This document shows positions 1 to 10,674 of a stretch of 64,000 bases of DNA, piece after piece. The stretch lies in the NCBI GenBank assembly GCA_047967505.1, contig CM106539.1; one strand, 5' to 3'. The notes below the pieces were generated by a model. It was not told where the DNA came from. It did not search any database and was given only the letters and a program-made list of their open reading frames with translations. How positions within the stretch are numbered: the first letter of the stretch is position 1; each line of letters opens with the position of its first letter. This DNA comes from Dipteris shenzhenensis. Taxonomy: Eukaryota > Polypodiophyta > Polypodiopsida > Gleicheniales. A program made the position numbers and the translations under genes.

Positions 1-43
1 GGCGAAACCAGTTGAGACTCCTAAATCAAGTACCACCATTGGA

Positions 44-300
44 ATGAAAAGAAAAGTAACACCAATGGCAGCCCGGGCTTGGTCGAAGTCTTCTTTGAAC
101 CCAGAGCAAAGGGAAAAAGCGAGGAGAGAAGGCTTCTGTTTCGGTTTCCTTGAGCCTCATCAGTGGAAAGATTGTCCACGAAACAAAGATCGTCGGATGG
201 CTGAGATGGTGGTCTCAGAATGCGACGTGGAAATGAAGGGAAGTCCCAGAGCAGAACAGATGCAGATTCAGCTAGCGGGATCTTCTCAAAGGTCAGTACC
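44..300 (+). pseudogene. Ty3-gypsy-like gag zinc-knuckle fragment
   Basis: An open frame reads ...EQREKARREGFCFGFL then EPHQWKDCPRNKDRR. This matches the R(K/R)(K/E)G(L/F)CF.C..PGH...DCP region at the end of gypsy-type gag proteins, with one zinc ligand replaced (CFGF for CF.C). It is cut off by the window edge on the left and runs into a copia remnant on the right. No LTR or protease is visible, so this is a short decayed fragment. Confidence 0.5.
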
Positions 301-338
301 TTTTTTGTTATATGTGTCTGTTGCTAAGTTAGTAACTA

Positions 339-900
339 GTGCACCTGATAATATCTTGTCAAAGCCCGCAGCAACGGGCTATACAACCAAACCAGTCCTA
401 TGGAGGAGGACGTGGTAACTCTAGAGGAAGGGGGAGCCAAAGAGGTCGTGCTGGATGGCAGAGAGGCCAAAATGCAAACAGCAATGTAGAATGCTACTAC
501 TGTGGTAAAATGGGTCATATGGCTAAAGACTACTATAAAAAGCAGAATGACATCATTATTGGAAAATTGCAGCAAGCGAATTATGCATCTTCTAGTAGAT
601 AGGGTGATGATAGAAATGGGCATCTGTTTATGGTGCAACACATGACCAATTCTGTGACAAGTGCAGAAGAAAGCAATGATGTGTGGTATGTTGACTCAGG
701 TGCATCAAACCACATGATAGGTCATGCAGAATGGATGCATGATACAAGGAAAATGGAAAGACCAAGATTTGTGTAGACTGGTGATAATACTGCACATCCT
801 ATTGTGCAGATTGGTAAAATTTCTTTGTCTATGCAGGATGGGAAAAAGAAATACCTGTCTGATGTATTTCATGTCCTGAATATCACCTAGAACTTTGTTT
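339..900 (+). pseudogene. Ty1-copia gag-protease remnant
   Basis: A Gly/Arg-rich stretch (GGGRGNSRGRGSQRGR) precedes a zinc knuckle CYYCGKMGHMAKD in which the last Cys is replaced by Tyr. About 65 codons later comes WYVDSGASNHM, the copia aspartic-protease active site, followed by a ...YLSDVFHVLNI segment typical of the region before integrase. In-frame TAG codons occur near 600 and 773. Nothing of integrase or RT follows; the sequence switches to a LINE 3' end near 905. Confidence 0.72.
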
Positions 901-904
901 CTGT

Positions 905-1530
905 TGATGGGTGACGGTCATTTAAAAGGGGATTGCTAGGCTATTGAGCACCTTTATGGGTTCTCTTTTCTTCATGAGCTGGGGTAGTAGCTTGGTTCTC
1001 AATTTCAAGGCCTCAGGTGTTCTACAAGAGACATGAGTCTTCTTGGGCTTTCGATTCAACCACATTTAGTTGGGTCATGTTCTCTGGACGAGGTTCCTAG
1101 CTCTCTGTACAGACCACTTGGTAACGAGCATATCAGTGCGGCATATTCGGAGACCAGATGTACAGAGAATTTGGATCATTCCTAGGCCCACCCTGGACAC
1201 ACATTGGCTAGTATGTAAACGGACACGGTACATACTTTGGTACCATTTGGGGGACTCGCAGGGGTCTTCACAAGTAGCCTCTACCAGGAGGAGTATTTGC
1301 TGGAGGAAGTGGAGTGGCTCCCCATTCTTCTCGGAAGCCCCCACAGGATTGAGGTGGCACTATCAGCCTCAATGTTGGTTGTTTTCTCGCTCTGTTATAA
1401 GAGCTTGATTTTGCCTTTTGGTTTTATTTTCTCATGCTTCACATGATGTATTTCTCCACTGAGTTTTGCACTCGAAGATTTTTTTCATGCTTAATAGAAA
1501 TCTCTCTTTTTTTTTTTGGGGGGGGGGATA
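905..1530 (+). mobile_element. LINE-A2 3' terminal fragment
   Basis: The sequence parallels the LINE 3' ends at 34820-35040 and 44200-44790: 'GGATTGCTAGGCTATTGAGCACC', then W..L.S.QV.Y-like and RH.RRPD coding remnants (the W-H-I-W-R-S-R region after zf-RVT), then the 3' untranslated CATGATGTA...TTAATAGAAAT. It ends in an unusual T11G9 run at 1507-1526. Coding frames are interrupted. It represents the last ~550 bp of an L1-clade LINE. Confidence 0.6.
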
Positions 1531-1955
1531 TTACCATAAACTAATACATGCTGGGTGAAGGGTAGCAGGAGCACAAAATGATCTAAACACAAAAAAAGTT
1601 TTGTGAAATTTCACATGCACTAGCTAGCCTTGAGGACCATAGAAAACTAAATACATTCTTTACATTACTTCTCTTTCATTGTTAAGCTTAAAATCAACTA
1701 CCATCTATATGATATGTACAACTTCCTAAAGAAAAGGCATGACACAATTGCCTCAAACTTACACATGTTTAGCCCTTTTCTTTGGGTCTCTCTCATGTTA
1801 TGTCCAAGATTTATGCAGTAGAACTTGACACTCATGTTATGCAAGAGGCAAAGTTTGGGGGATTCAGAGCGAAGGGGCAAGTAGGTTTTGCCTTTTCTAA
1901 TAGTCAAAAAGAAAAAACTATAGCAAGGTTTCCTACTGAGCACGTATAGCAAATC
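1531..1955. other. Intron sequence without recognised feature
   Basis: AT-rich non-coding DNA in the (minus-strand) ABC transporter gene, downstream of the Walker A exon. I see no conserved coding pattern on either strand. Confidence 0.5.
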
Positions 1956-3765
1956 ATGCTACACTAGACCATGCCCGAGTGCGGAAGCAAAGAGCTTATT
2001 GTTGCTTTGTGGATATGCCGTACGAGGAGCCCGACTTTTCAAACAACTACTTGTTGCTTAGTCACACTTTGTACTACAATAGCAAAGCTTGTGATATTGT
2101 ACCACAAGCCCAACTTTTCAGACGAGTACTTGATATAGGGTGTAGTCAAGACATTATATGAGCCAGCATCAGGTAGAGTCAAGAATTTGACGAGATGGAC
2201 AAAGTAGGTCAAGAGCACGATTGGAGTCAAAAAAAATTGTCCACTATCACCGACCTTGTTTGGCCTATACATGGATGATCTTGAGTCCTTCATCACAACT
2301 CTAGGAGGTGTAGGTTCCCTGTTAGTTGCTCCTTGATCCCGATTTTATTATATGCAAATGACATGGTCCTACTCTCCTCCTTGCTGAGGATCTCTAGATG
2401 CTCTCCAGCCTTTCTACGATACACATGATTTGAAGGTCAACTTGGGTAAATGCAAGGTCATGCTCTTCACCACATCTCAAGTGGCCACACACAGAGAGTT
2501 GGGGCTCTTGTAGAGATTGTCGCTTCCTACACATAGCTGGGTGCTCTCTTTTCAGCACTAATGTGCACGATGCGACCAACTATGCAGGCCAATTCGAGCA
2601 AGGGACGTGCTACACTAGCTACACTTGCGCAACAAAAGATCCCAGAACCAAGTCTCTCCTTTTGTATTTACTGGTCTGTTAAGCGGGGAGGACAGTGGCC
2701 CCCTCTGGGGGGAAAGACTGATCGGAGCCAAATTGGTCCCCATAGAGAGACTTCAAGTTCTCCTTCTCGGTCAGATGGTCCGTAGCAAGCCATCAATCCT
2801 GCATCATATAATACTAGTAGTATGTCGGACTACCCCTCAATAGCTTGATGCAGTCTTCCAGATGGTCATCGATCTCCATAGGGTCAGGAACTTTGGTGCC
2901 ACGCCATCTAGATGATGCAGATTTCCATGGCTAGCCCTAACTTCATCTATGGCGTTGGAGGTGAAGGGGAATCAGAGGAGTTGGTATTTTCTGACACGTA
3001 GATGGTTTCCAGGCTTGGGACTACAGATGGAAAGATTGCCACCCTTTCAGTATAGCCTTGAGGCTCCATCCATTCCGCTTGCCTGTCAGGAGGTGAGCCG
3101 GGTCATCAAAGAGGATCTCTTGCAGTTCCACATGTATAGGACCTGGTTATCACCTACTCAGCTTTCACTGAAACTCGTCTTCTACAGAGATCACTGCTTA
3201 CGGATCTCAGGGGAACCACTGGGCTACACCCAGATTTGACTTCCACATGCACTAAGGATCTCAATTGATCAGTTCCAAGTATCTTCACACAAGGGCAGAG
3301 GGCATCCCAGGTGACTGCTCTTTATGTGATATGCAGTAAACCAAGACACAGGATCGGTATGCATTCAAATGTCTTGCTTACTATGAGATCCATGGATAGC
3401 CAGGCCCCAAGACATAGAGACCAGCTTATACGAGCATAGAGGAGAGCATATGAGGCACCGTCTGAGCCCAGTCTGAGCACGATCACATATTTTTCTATGG
3501 TAACCTGAGCTAGGGACAACAGGCGACCAAAAGTAATAGAGAGCCAGAGGGCACAACTCAACAGACCTGACCCCGATTGGACACTCAACAAGGATTGCAG
3601 ACAAACCCTCTCTCTTTGATGTAGGGAGATAGACCAATGAAGTGAAGATAGCACTTGTTAGATAGCAGGCCACATCACGAAGACTACAATGGAAGAGGGA
3701 TGGACCTGGACAACCAAGCGCCAGCAGCAACCTATCACTAACTTTCTTGCTTGACTCCAGCGCTC
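1956..3765 (+). pseudogene. LINE-B ORF2 remnant (RT to C-terminal PIP motif)
   Basis: A decayed copy of the LINE-B ORF2. It has RT sequences equivalent to K.RAYCCFVD..., then 'LSPTLFGLYMDDLES', a catalytic box mutated to YANDMVLL (usually YADD/YVDD), and 'DLKVNLGKCKVMLF' near 2430-2470. C-terminal parts follow (LGLQMERLPPFQYSLEAP at 3015-3065; LQFHMYRTWL at 3121-3150). It ends near 3724-3756 with RQQQPITNFLA and a stop, a degenerate PIP-box tail shared with other LINE-B copies. Many stops and frame shifts show it is dead. Confidence 0.68.
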
Positions 3766-3789
3766 ACGAGATCTCAAGCCACTACCAAA

Positions 3790-4580
3790 CGAGCTCCTCT
3801 CGTCCGTTCGGTGGTGTTATGGAAAGCTGACCATTTGGTAGGCAGCTAGAGAGATTCCTCATTGGTGTTTTTCCCTTTTGAGTTTCTGTCACAGCAAGAA
3901 CACGATGTATTACATTTTCTCGATACAGACATCAATCTTGGGCAGGGATGCCCATTTAGTGGCCCTATCCTTAGCTTTCATTGTATCTGGTTTTTTTTCA
4001 GTCTCATAGACCTTTGGTCTTTCGAAGACATAATAAAAGGCATAAATATTATGCACAGTTTCTTTCTTTTCTTTCTTTCAGCACACAGTATGAGGAAAAG
4101 GCATAAATATCAAGAAATTAGTCAAATTCAAAGGCTTGACTACTATCACTATAATGCACCCACCTTCCCTTCAAGGCTACACTCATAATTCTGTTAAGAA
4201 GCTGTGGTTCTGAGACTCAAAAGCACTTATTCACTTGTGTCTTTCTACCACTCCTGATAGGATATGCATCTTACATGCACTTCATTTAGACATGGCGGGC
4301 GCTACACAATCTTAAAGATAAGTGTAGCAGAAATAAACAAAGATTCAATTTATGCAGCTCAATGCAACAAGCAAGTAAAGAGACTAGAATGTCAACCTTC
4401 AGTCCACCAACCTATGTTGTGTGAATTACTTCTGTATACCTTTTCCTGCCCTATTAATGTAAAAACACTCAAAAAACAAATCTGACAATCACTGAAAATA
4501 GAGCTAGGAAATTGCTCCACAACATTAAACACATGTGTGTGCAGGTGCGCACACACACAAAGTTTACAAAAAGCACTCAC
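3790..4580. other. Intron sequence without recognised feature
   Basis: AT-rich DNA directly downstream (minus sense) of the Walker A exon donor. I looked for the next ABC exon (KST...LLFRF...) on the minus strand and found none. No element ends were recognised. Confidence 0.5.
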
Positions 4581-4669
4581 CACTACCACTGGTACCCACG
4601 ATGGCGACACTCTTTCCACCAGGTACTTCAAAGGAGGTGCCCATTAAAATTGGGCGGCCTTCCACATAC
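4581..4669 (-). CDS. ATM3: ATM-type ABC transporter exon (Walker A)
   Basis: An 89-bp exon after AAAAGCAG|G. It completes Trp and codes [20 protein letters not shown] then [10 protein letters not shown], splitting the second Gly of Walker A at G|GTGAGT (phase 1). SFEVP.GK.VAIVG.SGSGKST is the family's ATP-binding P-loop. The Lys-Ser/Thr part must be in a following exon, which I could not find in 1-4580. YVEG matches the ABCB7-type Y(I/V)EG rather than the YLPER I recall for Arabidopsis ATM3. Confidence 0.92.
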
Positions 4670-4938
4670 CTGCTTTTCCAAACATTAAAGACTCTGGTGT
4701 GTTAAACTGAGAATTGCTTTTTTGAATTTGCTACAGCAAATCGCAGGTAGAAAATTTGCTTAGTAACAACAAGGCAATTCATTTTGTAACAGACCTTACT
4801 CCCCCTCTCTACATGAAAATCACATCTCAGAATTGCAGATTGACAAGAGAAAACATTAATTCTTGACAAATCAGCAGTTTGGTTAGACTATGCTATTTAT
4901 GTTTTGTGACGAAATTTGTCATAAATCTGCTATCGCTT

Positions 4939-5148
4939 GCTCATGAACTGATTGGAGATGAAAAACGATGAGGTTGGAGCCCCAAATCTTGTATGAGATG
5001 CTAGAAATCAGTATGACATAATCTGTCATACCTCCTACACCTTGCTCATGAACTGATTGGAGATGAAAAATGACAAAGTTGAAGCCCCATACCTTGTACA
5101 ACTGCTAGAAATCAACAAAACGAAACGACCATTCAGGGTGCTCACAAG
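4939..5148 (+). repeat. Imperfect 105-bp tandem duplication
   Basis: GCTCATGAACTGATTGGAGA begins at 4939 and again at 5044. The two ~105-bp units share GATGAAAAA.GA..A.GTTG.AGCCCCA.A.CTTGTA and GCTAGAAATCA. It lies in the 8.4-kb intron and is not coding. Confidence 0.75.
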
Positions 5149-5149
5149 A

Positions 5150-6060
5150 AACGAGCTGAGAGGAAGGCAAGGCAGGGGTGAGCAGAGAGACAGTGAACAG
5201 TTCATTTTGCAGGCTGCATCCATTCGTGGACATTTCCTGCACAAAAGAGGTCAATTTTTATTGCTGCATAAGTCGCGCAAACAGGCCCCCTCTGTTCGAC
5301 CACACATACTAGGCAGATTCGTGGTTGTTTTTGGGCTTTGCAAGTTGCCTTGGCTTCGTTTACCATGGGCTTCATAGCTTCGCCTATAGACAGGGCCCTT
5401 GCCTCTTTGATTCGTGGTCATTTTCTTGCTGCATGCAGTTCGTGGATTGCTGGTCACCCATAAGAGCAGCTTGGTTTACAGAGATTCTAGGTATTTTCTT
5501 AACTGCAGCAGCTCGTGGCAATTTGTTAGCAAATAGGCTGCCTCTCTTCCCCAGCTGGTCTGGTGCTGTTGTTTTTATCTTAAGGAGTGGATATCCGTTC
5601 GCTGACAGATGGCCAGGGAAGCTGATTTGATGCTCACCTCCTAGCCATAGCAATACGTTTGGCAAATGCCTCCACTGGTGACGACTACTCGCACCACCAT
5701 TCCCATCATGACAGGCTTTCCCTCTTCTTCGACTACGCCCCCAGCAGGTACCGATTATTTGCAAGGGAAAGAGAACAAGACCAACCAAGGTCTACATCAG
5801 CGGCCAGCCCAAGAACTCCATTGCAACCGCTCAACCCCACCCAGCTGGTTCATTTTTCGGTATTCTTCTCTCCCCCACAACCCTACTATCCATTCGAGAG
5901 ACAGTTCTACCATGGAGGCTTCTTCTTTGGTGTGTTGCTTGATCAGTGATCGGCTAGCTCCAGGTCTTTTTAAAGATCTTCAAGCAGCTTTGGCAGGCTC
6001 CACTGCCCGCATCACTGGAGTTTTACCTCTTGGGAAAAGATGATATCGCATTCAATTCAG
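5150..6060 (+). other. Unassigned segment with overlapping open frames
   Basis: Open frames run at 5666-6043 (125 codons, Pro/Thr/Ser-rich then LAPGLFKDLQAALAGS) and, in another frame, 5659-5949; one also runs on the minus strand (5384-5788). I recognise none of them, and overlapping frames on both strands argue against real coding. The segment sits immediately upstream of a LINE-B fragment and could be a LINE 5' end or other transposon DNA. Confidence 0.3.
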
Positions 6061-6622
6061 AAAACTTGTTCACTGCACAGAATGTTCACAGAAAAGCCAC
6101 TTGTTCACTGCACAGAATGTGCGGGCTGCACTCAGCCGGCTTCACAACCGGAGAGCACAAGACCATGAGGGACTACGGACGGAGCACTTTGATCATGGAT
6201 AGGTGGTTTTGGCTCCGGTACTAGCACAAATGTTCAACCACACCATATGTCACGGTTTCCCACCCTCATGGAGTACCACCACCATAGTAACGATACACAA
6301 GGCAAGCGACCCCATGGATACTAGGAACTATCACACTCTCATGATTGGCCACACGCTGGCAAAATCTATGGATCGATACTAGAGAGGGAGATCAGCAGCC
6401 ATACACAGGCACATGGGCAGCGTGCTCTACGGCAGGCAGGTTTCCAGAGACAACACTCCACTCTAGACCACATCTTCACCTTGAGGGCTATCATTGAGGA
6501 GGCGATGTTGAGACGCCAGAAAGTCTACACTTGTTTTGTAGACTTTCGGAAGGCCTTCGACATTATCCCGCATGATCAGGAGACTACAGGTTATGCAGAT
6601 TCCAGAGGTTCTGATCTAGGGA

Positions 6623-7138
6623 GTGGTGAGCCTATACGAGTCAATTAGAGGGAGAGTTCGTGTCCCAGGAGGCCTATCAAACTGGGTTGAGAGCATGATC
6701 GGAGTAAAGCAGGGATGCCCTCTCTCACCAACTCTCTTCGGGCTCTACATTGATGAGATTACATCTTTCATAGACCACCTAGGAGGCGAGGGAGCACCAC
6801 TAGCAGACTTGATGATACAGATCCTACTATATGCGGATGACATAGTCCTCCTATCATCTTCGACAAAGGCACTACAGAGACATCTAGATGACCTAGAGGT
6901 GCTTTGCAAAGAGAGAGACCTGATGGTTAACCTTGGGAAGACCAAGGTCATGATTTTCAATACCTCTTACACAGTGCTTCACCGACATAGCTTTACATAC
7001 CAGAGTCAGCCAGTGGAGATTGTGCAGTCCTACACATACTTGGGTGCAGTTTTCACAGGACCAGTTTTCACGATGACCCACGCAGCCAGAGCACGACTCA
7101 CACGAGGGCATGGTGCCTTGGCCCGCCAACTAGAGTGA
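6623..7138 (+). pseudogene. LINE-B reverse transcriptase, palm with YADD
   Basis: This 171-codon frame keeps the RT catalytic core: GVKQGCPLSPTLFGLYIDEI (motif 4), LLYADDIVLLSSS (motif 5 with both Asp) and VNLGKTKVMIFN (motif 6/7). It lacks the fingers, which lie upstream in another frame with the FVDFRKAFD motif. Product would be the RNA-dependent DNA polymerase of a non-LTR element that copies its RNA at a nicked chromosomal site. The frame stops at 7136 just before the C-terminal domain resumes at 7199. Confidence 0.85.
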
Positions 7139-7198
7139 CAGTGCTTCTAGGCGCAGTTCCAGGATCCACCGACGAAGTGTTGGCTTTTTGACACTCTA

Positions 7199-7945
7199 GT
7201 GAGGCCTACCGCCATGTATGTGGCACCTTTTTGGGGGGGTGATATTTCAGCAGCAGAATGGAAGAGATTCGAGCGGCTACAGGTGATTATGGGCTCCAGG
7301 ATCATTCGGAGTAAGCCCTCAGTCCCCCATCAGATAATACAGGCAAAGTTTGCCATGACCCCTCTCCAGGTTGATGCCATTTTTCAGACAGTGACTTTCC
7401 TCCACAGAGTTTGGGACCTACCTCGCGAGAGTCTTCCGAATTTGGCGCTACAGTCCTCCATACCACTATCTGAGAGTGGGGTAGGTACAGCATGGTTTGC
7501 CCGCATCACTGCATGGTTTGCCAATCACGGCATTCAGATGGATTGGCTTCCCCCGTTTGAGTATAGCATGGATGCACCGCCCAAGTCAATCCCACGAGAT
7601 GAGATTAACTGCATCATACGGTTAGATCTCCACCAGCTCCACACATCTCGCACTTGGGGGGGAAACCAGGAGTTTCCCACCAAGACCCAGCTCTACTATG
7701 ACCACTTTCTGAGAGTATTAGAAGATGGGCTCATCATCAGACCTCTGTATCTCGAGGACAGAAGAGTCTCACATGCACTGAGGATTGCCATCGGACACAT
7801 GCAGGTTTCGTCCCATCAGCTGAGGATCGAGACAGGGAGATCTGCACACATACCCAGAGAGCAGCGAACTTGCAGGTATATCTTCATTCCACTCTCATGC
7901 TATTTTGCTATTTTTTTGCTATTTTGTACTAGCATAGCATTTTAG
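7199..7945 (+). pseudogene. LINE-B ORF2 C-terminal domain
   Basis: 248 codons following the RT: APFWGGDISAAEWKRFERLQ, then FLHRVWDLPRESLPNLAL and HTSRTWG regions that recur in every LINE-B copy (for example minus strand 15210-16200). The family's C-x2-C-x9-H-x4-C cluster and C-terminal PIP box are lost here: after REQRTCR the frame runs into the 3' untranslated region. Confidence 0.75.
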
Positions 7946-8060
7946 TACTCAGCAAGGGCCTTAGTGAGCCCTTTGCCTCGGCCCAGAGTGGTCTGTATCA
8001 GCTACTTGATTCCGTACTTTGTCCCATAGGCCCGCAAGGCCTCCCGTGGACGTTAATATA

Positions 8061-8088
8061 TCTTTCTTTCTTTCTTTCTTTCTTTCTC
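8061..8088 (+). repeat. (TTTC)n microsatellite tail of LINE-B
   Basis: Six TTTC units directly follow GGACGTTAATATA, the conserved 3' terminus of LINE-B elements. The same terminus precedes simple repeats at 23838, 32925 and, on the minus strand, 49806. Confidence 0.85.
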
Positions 8089-8153
8089 AGCTTTGATGGC
8101 TGGCCCGGTGCCCAACCTATCATTTCCTAGGGTTCATTCAAAGGTTGGCCCAA

Positions 8154-8183
8154 GAAATGATAGGTTGGCCAACCTATCATTTC
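8154..8183. repeat. Perfect 30-bp palindrome
   Basis: GAAATGATAGGTTGG followed immediately by its exact reverse complement CCAACCTATCATTTC, with no spacer. A third copy of the right arm lies at 8112-8126 (CCAACCTATCATTTC). It sits 65 bp beyond a LINE-B tail. Confidence 0.95.
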
Positions 8184-8394
8184 ATGGCCTTCATTTAAGG
8201 TATTTCTCGCACATCCATGAGATAGGGCAGAGCTTCAGCCATGTGGTCAAGACGGACAGCACTTTTGTAGATGCGGTTAGAGAGGATCAGCCCTCTAGTC
8301 CTTTCATCCGAGTAGTCACACGTTTTACCAGAGTGGGGTACCTACCACCCTTCATTTTGCTTCCCAACTGTGAAAATCCTGGTACAAATGAACT

Positions 8395-9440
8395 ATGAGG
8401 GTGGAGCTACTAAAACGAGCATCCACACCAATGCAGAATGCAAACAATGCAAAATAGTAGTACTAAGTACTAAGTATAACATAGTCATGTCAATGGTCAA
8501 CTACATATTAATCTTCTCATCATCATCATCACCAACATCGTCAACATTATCAAAGCATCGGGGGGATGAGGCAATGGAGGCATGAATGCAGCAATAGAGT
8601 GCTGCCGACCGCTCACGAGTGTGGCCCTGTGACGTCGCCTGGTCATAACTCTGCACCTAACAAGGGCTACAGTAACCCATGTCGGCCGAGCTCCGACTCT
8701 GAACAGGGAGGGGATATCCCCAAGTGTAATCTGCGCGTCGATCCACTATCTAAGCTGTCGAGTCACTGGCTCTAGGTCACGATCATGTCGAGTTTTCGTC
8801 GTGTGAGGGTTTATGTGATCTGGTAGGAAGAACTCCGTGATGGAGCTCTAAGAGGGATCTGCTAAGGAAGAAGTCTGCTCTTGTTTCCGTGATCGAAGTA
8901 GTCTCTCGCGGTGCCAGAATGCCTCATGAATGAAAGCCGCCAAGCATCTCTGGTCTAGATAGGAGAGGAACCGGGACAAAACCCTAGAGCTATCTCTGAA
9001 GAGGTAGTAGAAACGCCCTCGGATCCCATAGTAAACAGGACACCTAAAGATGAAATGCTCCTCCCTCTCAACCTCCTGTACGTCACACAATGTGCATATG
9101 CACCTCCCCCTAGGTAGGCCCTCTGCTCTACCGCTCTCGATACAAATCTATGTGAAGAGACCTACAACTGCCCAATAGAGATCCTCAGTGAGTGGGGTAA
9201 GTGGATCTGTGTGTATCCTGGTGGGTCAATGAGCCCCTCCTCTGTGATATGCAAGCACTGATCCCTGTAAAAGCTGAGCTTCACTGGAAGTCCGGAATGT
9301 GTGTAGCTGTAAGAGATCCTCGCGGAGAAAGGCAAAGAGGATATGTCGACAGACTCAACACACGAGTGTTCGCATGGAGAGGTGTCTTATGCAGCAAACT
9401 ACTGAGGCAAAGGCATAAAATATGGTCGGCCAGTTAGTTC
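8395..9440 (-). mobile_element. LINE-B 3' fragment
   Basis: On the minus strand this carries the LINE-B C-terminus (about 9440-8850) with zinc-ligand pattern CDVQEVEREEHFIFRC, then EQTSSLADPS, a TAG where other copies have Gln, and SSITEFFLPDHINP (8820-8850). A 3' untranslated region of ~450 bp follows, containing a (GAT)n run (plus strand ATC at 8517-8533) and a block shared with 49880-50330. 5'-truncated and without the TTTC tail. Confidence 0.75.
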
Positions 9441-9814
9441 AGAACAAGAAAGAGGCTCAGACTCACAAGAGTGAGCCCTAGGGAACAACAGATGCACATT
9501 CAAGATGAGGCTTATCCCTCAACATAGCTAGATCTTTTGTCATGGACACTCCTCAGTGGTGGGAGGCTTCTAAGGAGGGATGCAACGAGAGCCCACATGG
9601 CAAGAGGGACTCAGTTCAGACTCCTAGATACGACATAGATGGGACGGTGAGGATGCTAACATATCAAATGGAGAGAGGCCTTATCTGGCGATGGGTCCTT
9701 CCATTTAACCACACCACCCTAGGACCCTACGCCAACAGAGGCTTGGGGGTTGCTTATGGTTGCGGATAGCGGGTGCAAGAGGTGGCCCCAGAGCCAAGCA
9801 GATTTGCTAAACTC

Positions 9815-10420
9815 ACTCCCATCCATGAGGATTGTTTCTTGGAATCTTGGGACCAAGCAGTGCTGATTTTCGCCAATGAAGAAGCATCATCAAGTAGGAG
9901 CTTCACAAAGTTTTGATCGGCGGGGAAGTTAACTTTTAATTCTTGCAGAAATACCATCTTTCAAAGTCTCATACAGCTAGGTTTGGGAAGAGTATTCGAG
10001 GACAGAGTGGGACCTTCTGAGCTCTCATGGTAGGAGAGGGAGCACCGCAGGGAGGAGCTTGCATTTGCACCTGCAGAGCCTTGGACACATGCTATATAGG
10101 ATTGGGGCATCCTACTCTAAGTTATAGTGAGGTTGCTGAGGTTTTCGTAGGACTTTTGCCCATTTATGCCCCTAATGAAGCAACACATAGGACTAGTGAG
10201 GTTGCTGAGGTTTTCGTAGGACTTTTGTCCATTTATGCCCCTAATGAAGCAACACATAGGACAAACTTTTGGACCATCATCCGTAAAACTTTTCCAGTAG
10301 CTGATCATTGCTGTATTAAAGGTGACTTCAATATGTTAGAGACTACAGGCGACAGGAGGGGAGTAGACCTACTTAGAGAAGAGAGCAGGCGGCTTGGGAG
10401 GAGCTCATTTTCCATGTGAG
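9815..10420 (+). pseudogene. LINE-A APE endonuclease remnant with internal duplication
   Basis: Starts MRIVSWNLGTKQC (9819), the N-terminus of the apurinic-endonuclease-like domain that nicks the target site in L1-type elements. It resumes as ...VFVGLLPIYAPNEATH and then KGDFNMLETTGDRRG, with the DFN catalytic motif, at 10319-10360. A 69-bp (23-codon) in-frame tandem duplication covers 10125-10262, repeating SEVAEVFVGLL.IYAPNEATH. Several stops separate the two parts, so it is inactive. Confidence 0.72.
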
Positions 10421-10674
10421 AGGAAAGGATCACTGGCATCTACCTAAGTATGGCCGCTCTCCAAGATCTCTTCTCCTCTCTAGAAGACCAGCTACGTTGC
10501 TCAAAAAGAGGAGGCAACAGCCCCTCCCTTTCAAAGGCCTTATCAGACTGGTGTCCGGAGAGACCCAACCTCTTGCTCAGACCGTGGCAAGTATAGTGGG
10601 AGAGTGGTTTTCCTTCACAAAGTTGCCCCCACTTGCACATGCCGCAGAGACAAAATGTTCACGGCCTTGAGGAT

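Larger units (their letters stand above)
6080..8090 (+). mobile_element. LINE-B 3' half (RT, C-terminal domain, microsatellite tail)
   Basis: LINE-B sequence starts at a 'TTCACTGCACAGAATG' block shared with 14495, 24040 and similar copies. It continues through RT palm motifs (VYTCFVDFRKAFDIIPHD near 6520-6573; KQGCPLSPTLFGLYIDE near 6707-6757; YADDIVLLSSS near 6830-6862; MVNLGKTKVMIFNTS near 6925-6965) and a C-terminal domain to about 7880. It ends in a 3' untranslated region finishing CCCGTGGACGTTAATATA followed by (TTTC)n. The element is 5'-truncated; stops occur near 6205, 6640 and 7136. Confidence 0.82.

Noticed and set aside
1-4580. Next ABC exon (rest of Walker A, Q-loop, signature LSGGE)
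   Set aside because: Searched by eye on the minus strand for KST, LSGGEKQR and DEAT patterns; none found, so the gene's 3' part is taken to lie beyond the window.
5659-6043. Two overlapping plus-strand ORFs upstream of a LINE-B fragment
   Set aside because: Overlapping frames, no conserved motif, no splice or promoter evidence; not called as a gene.
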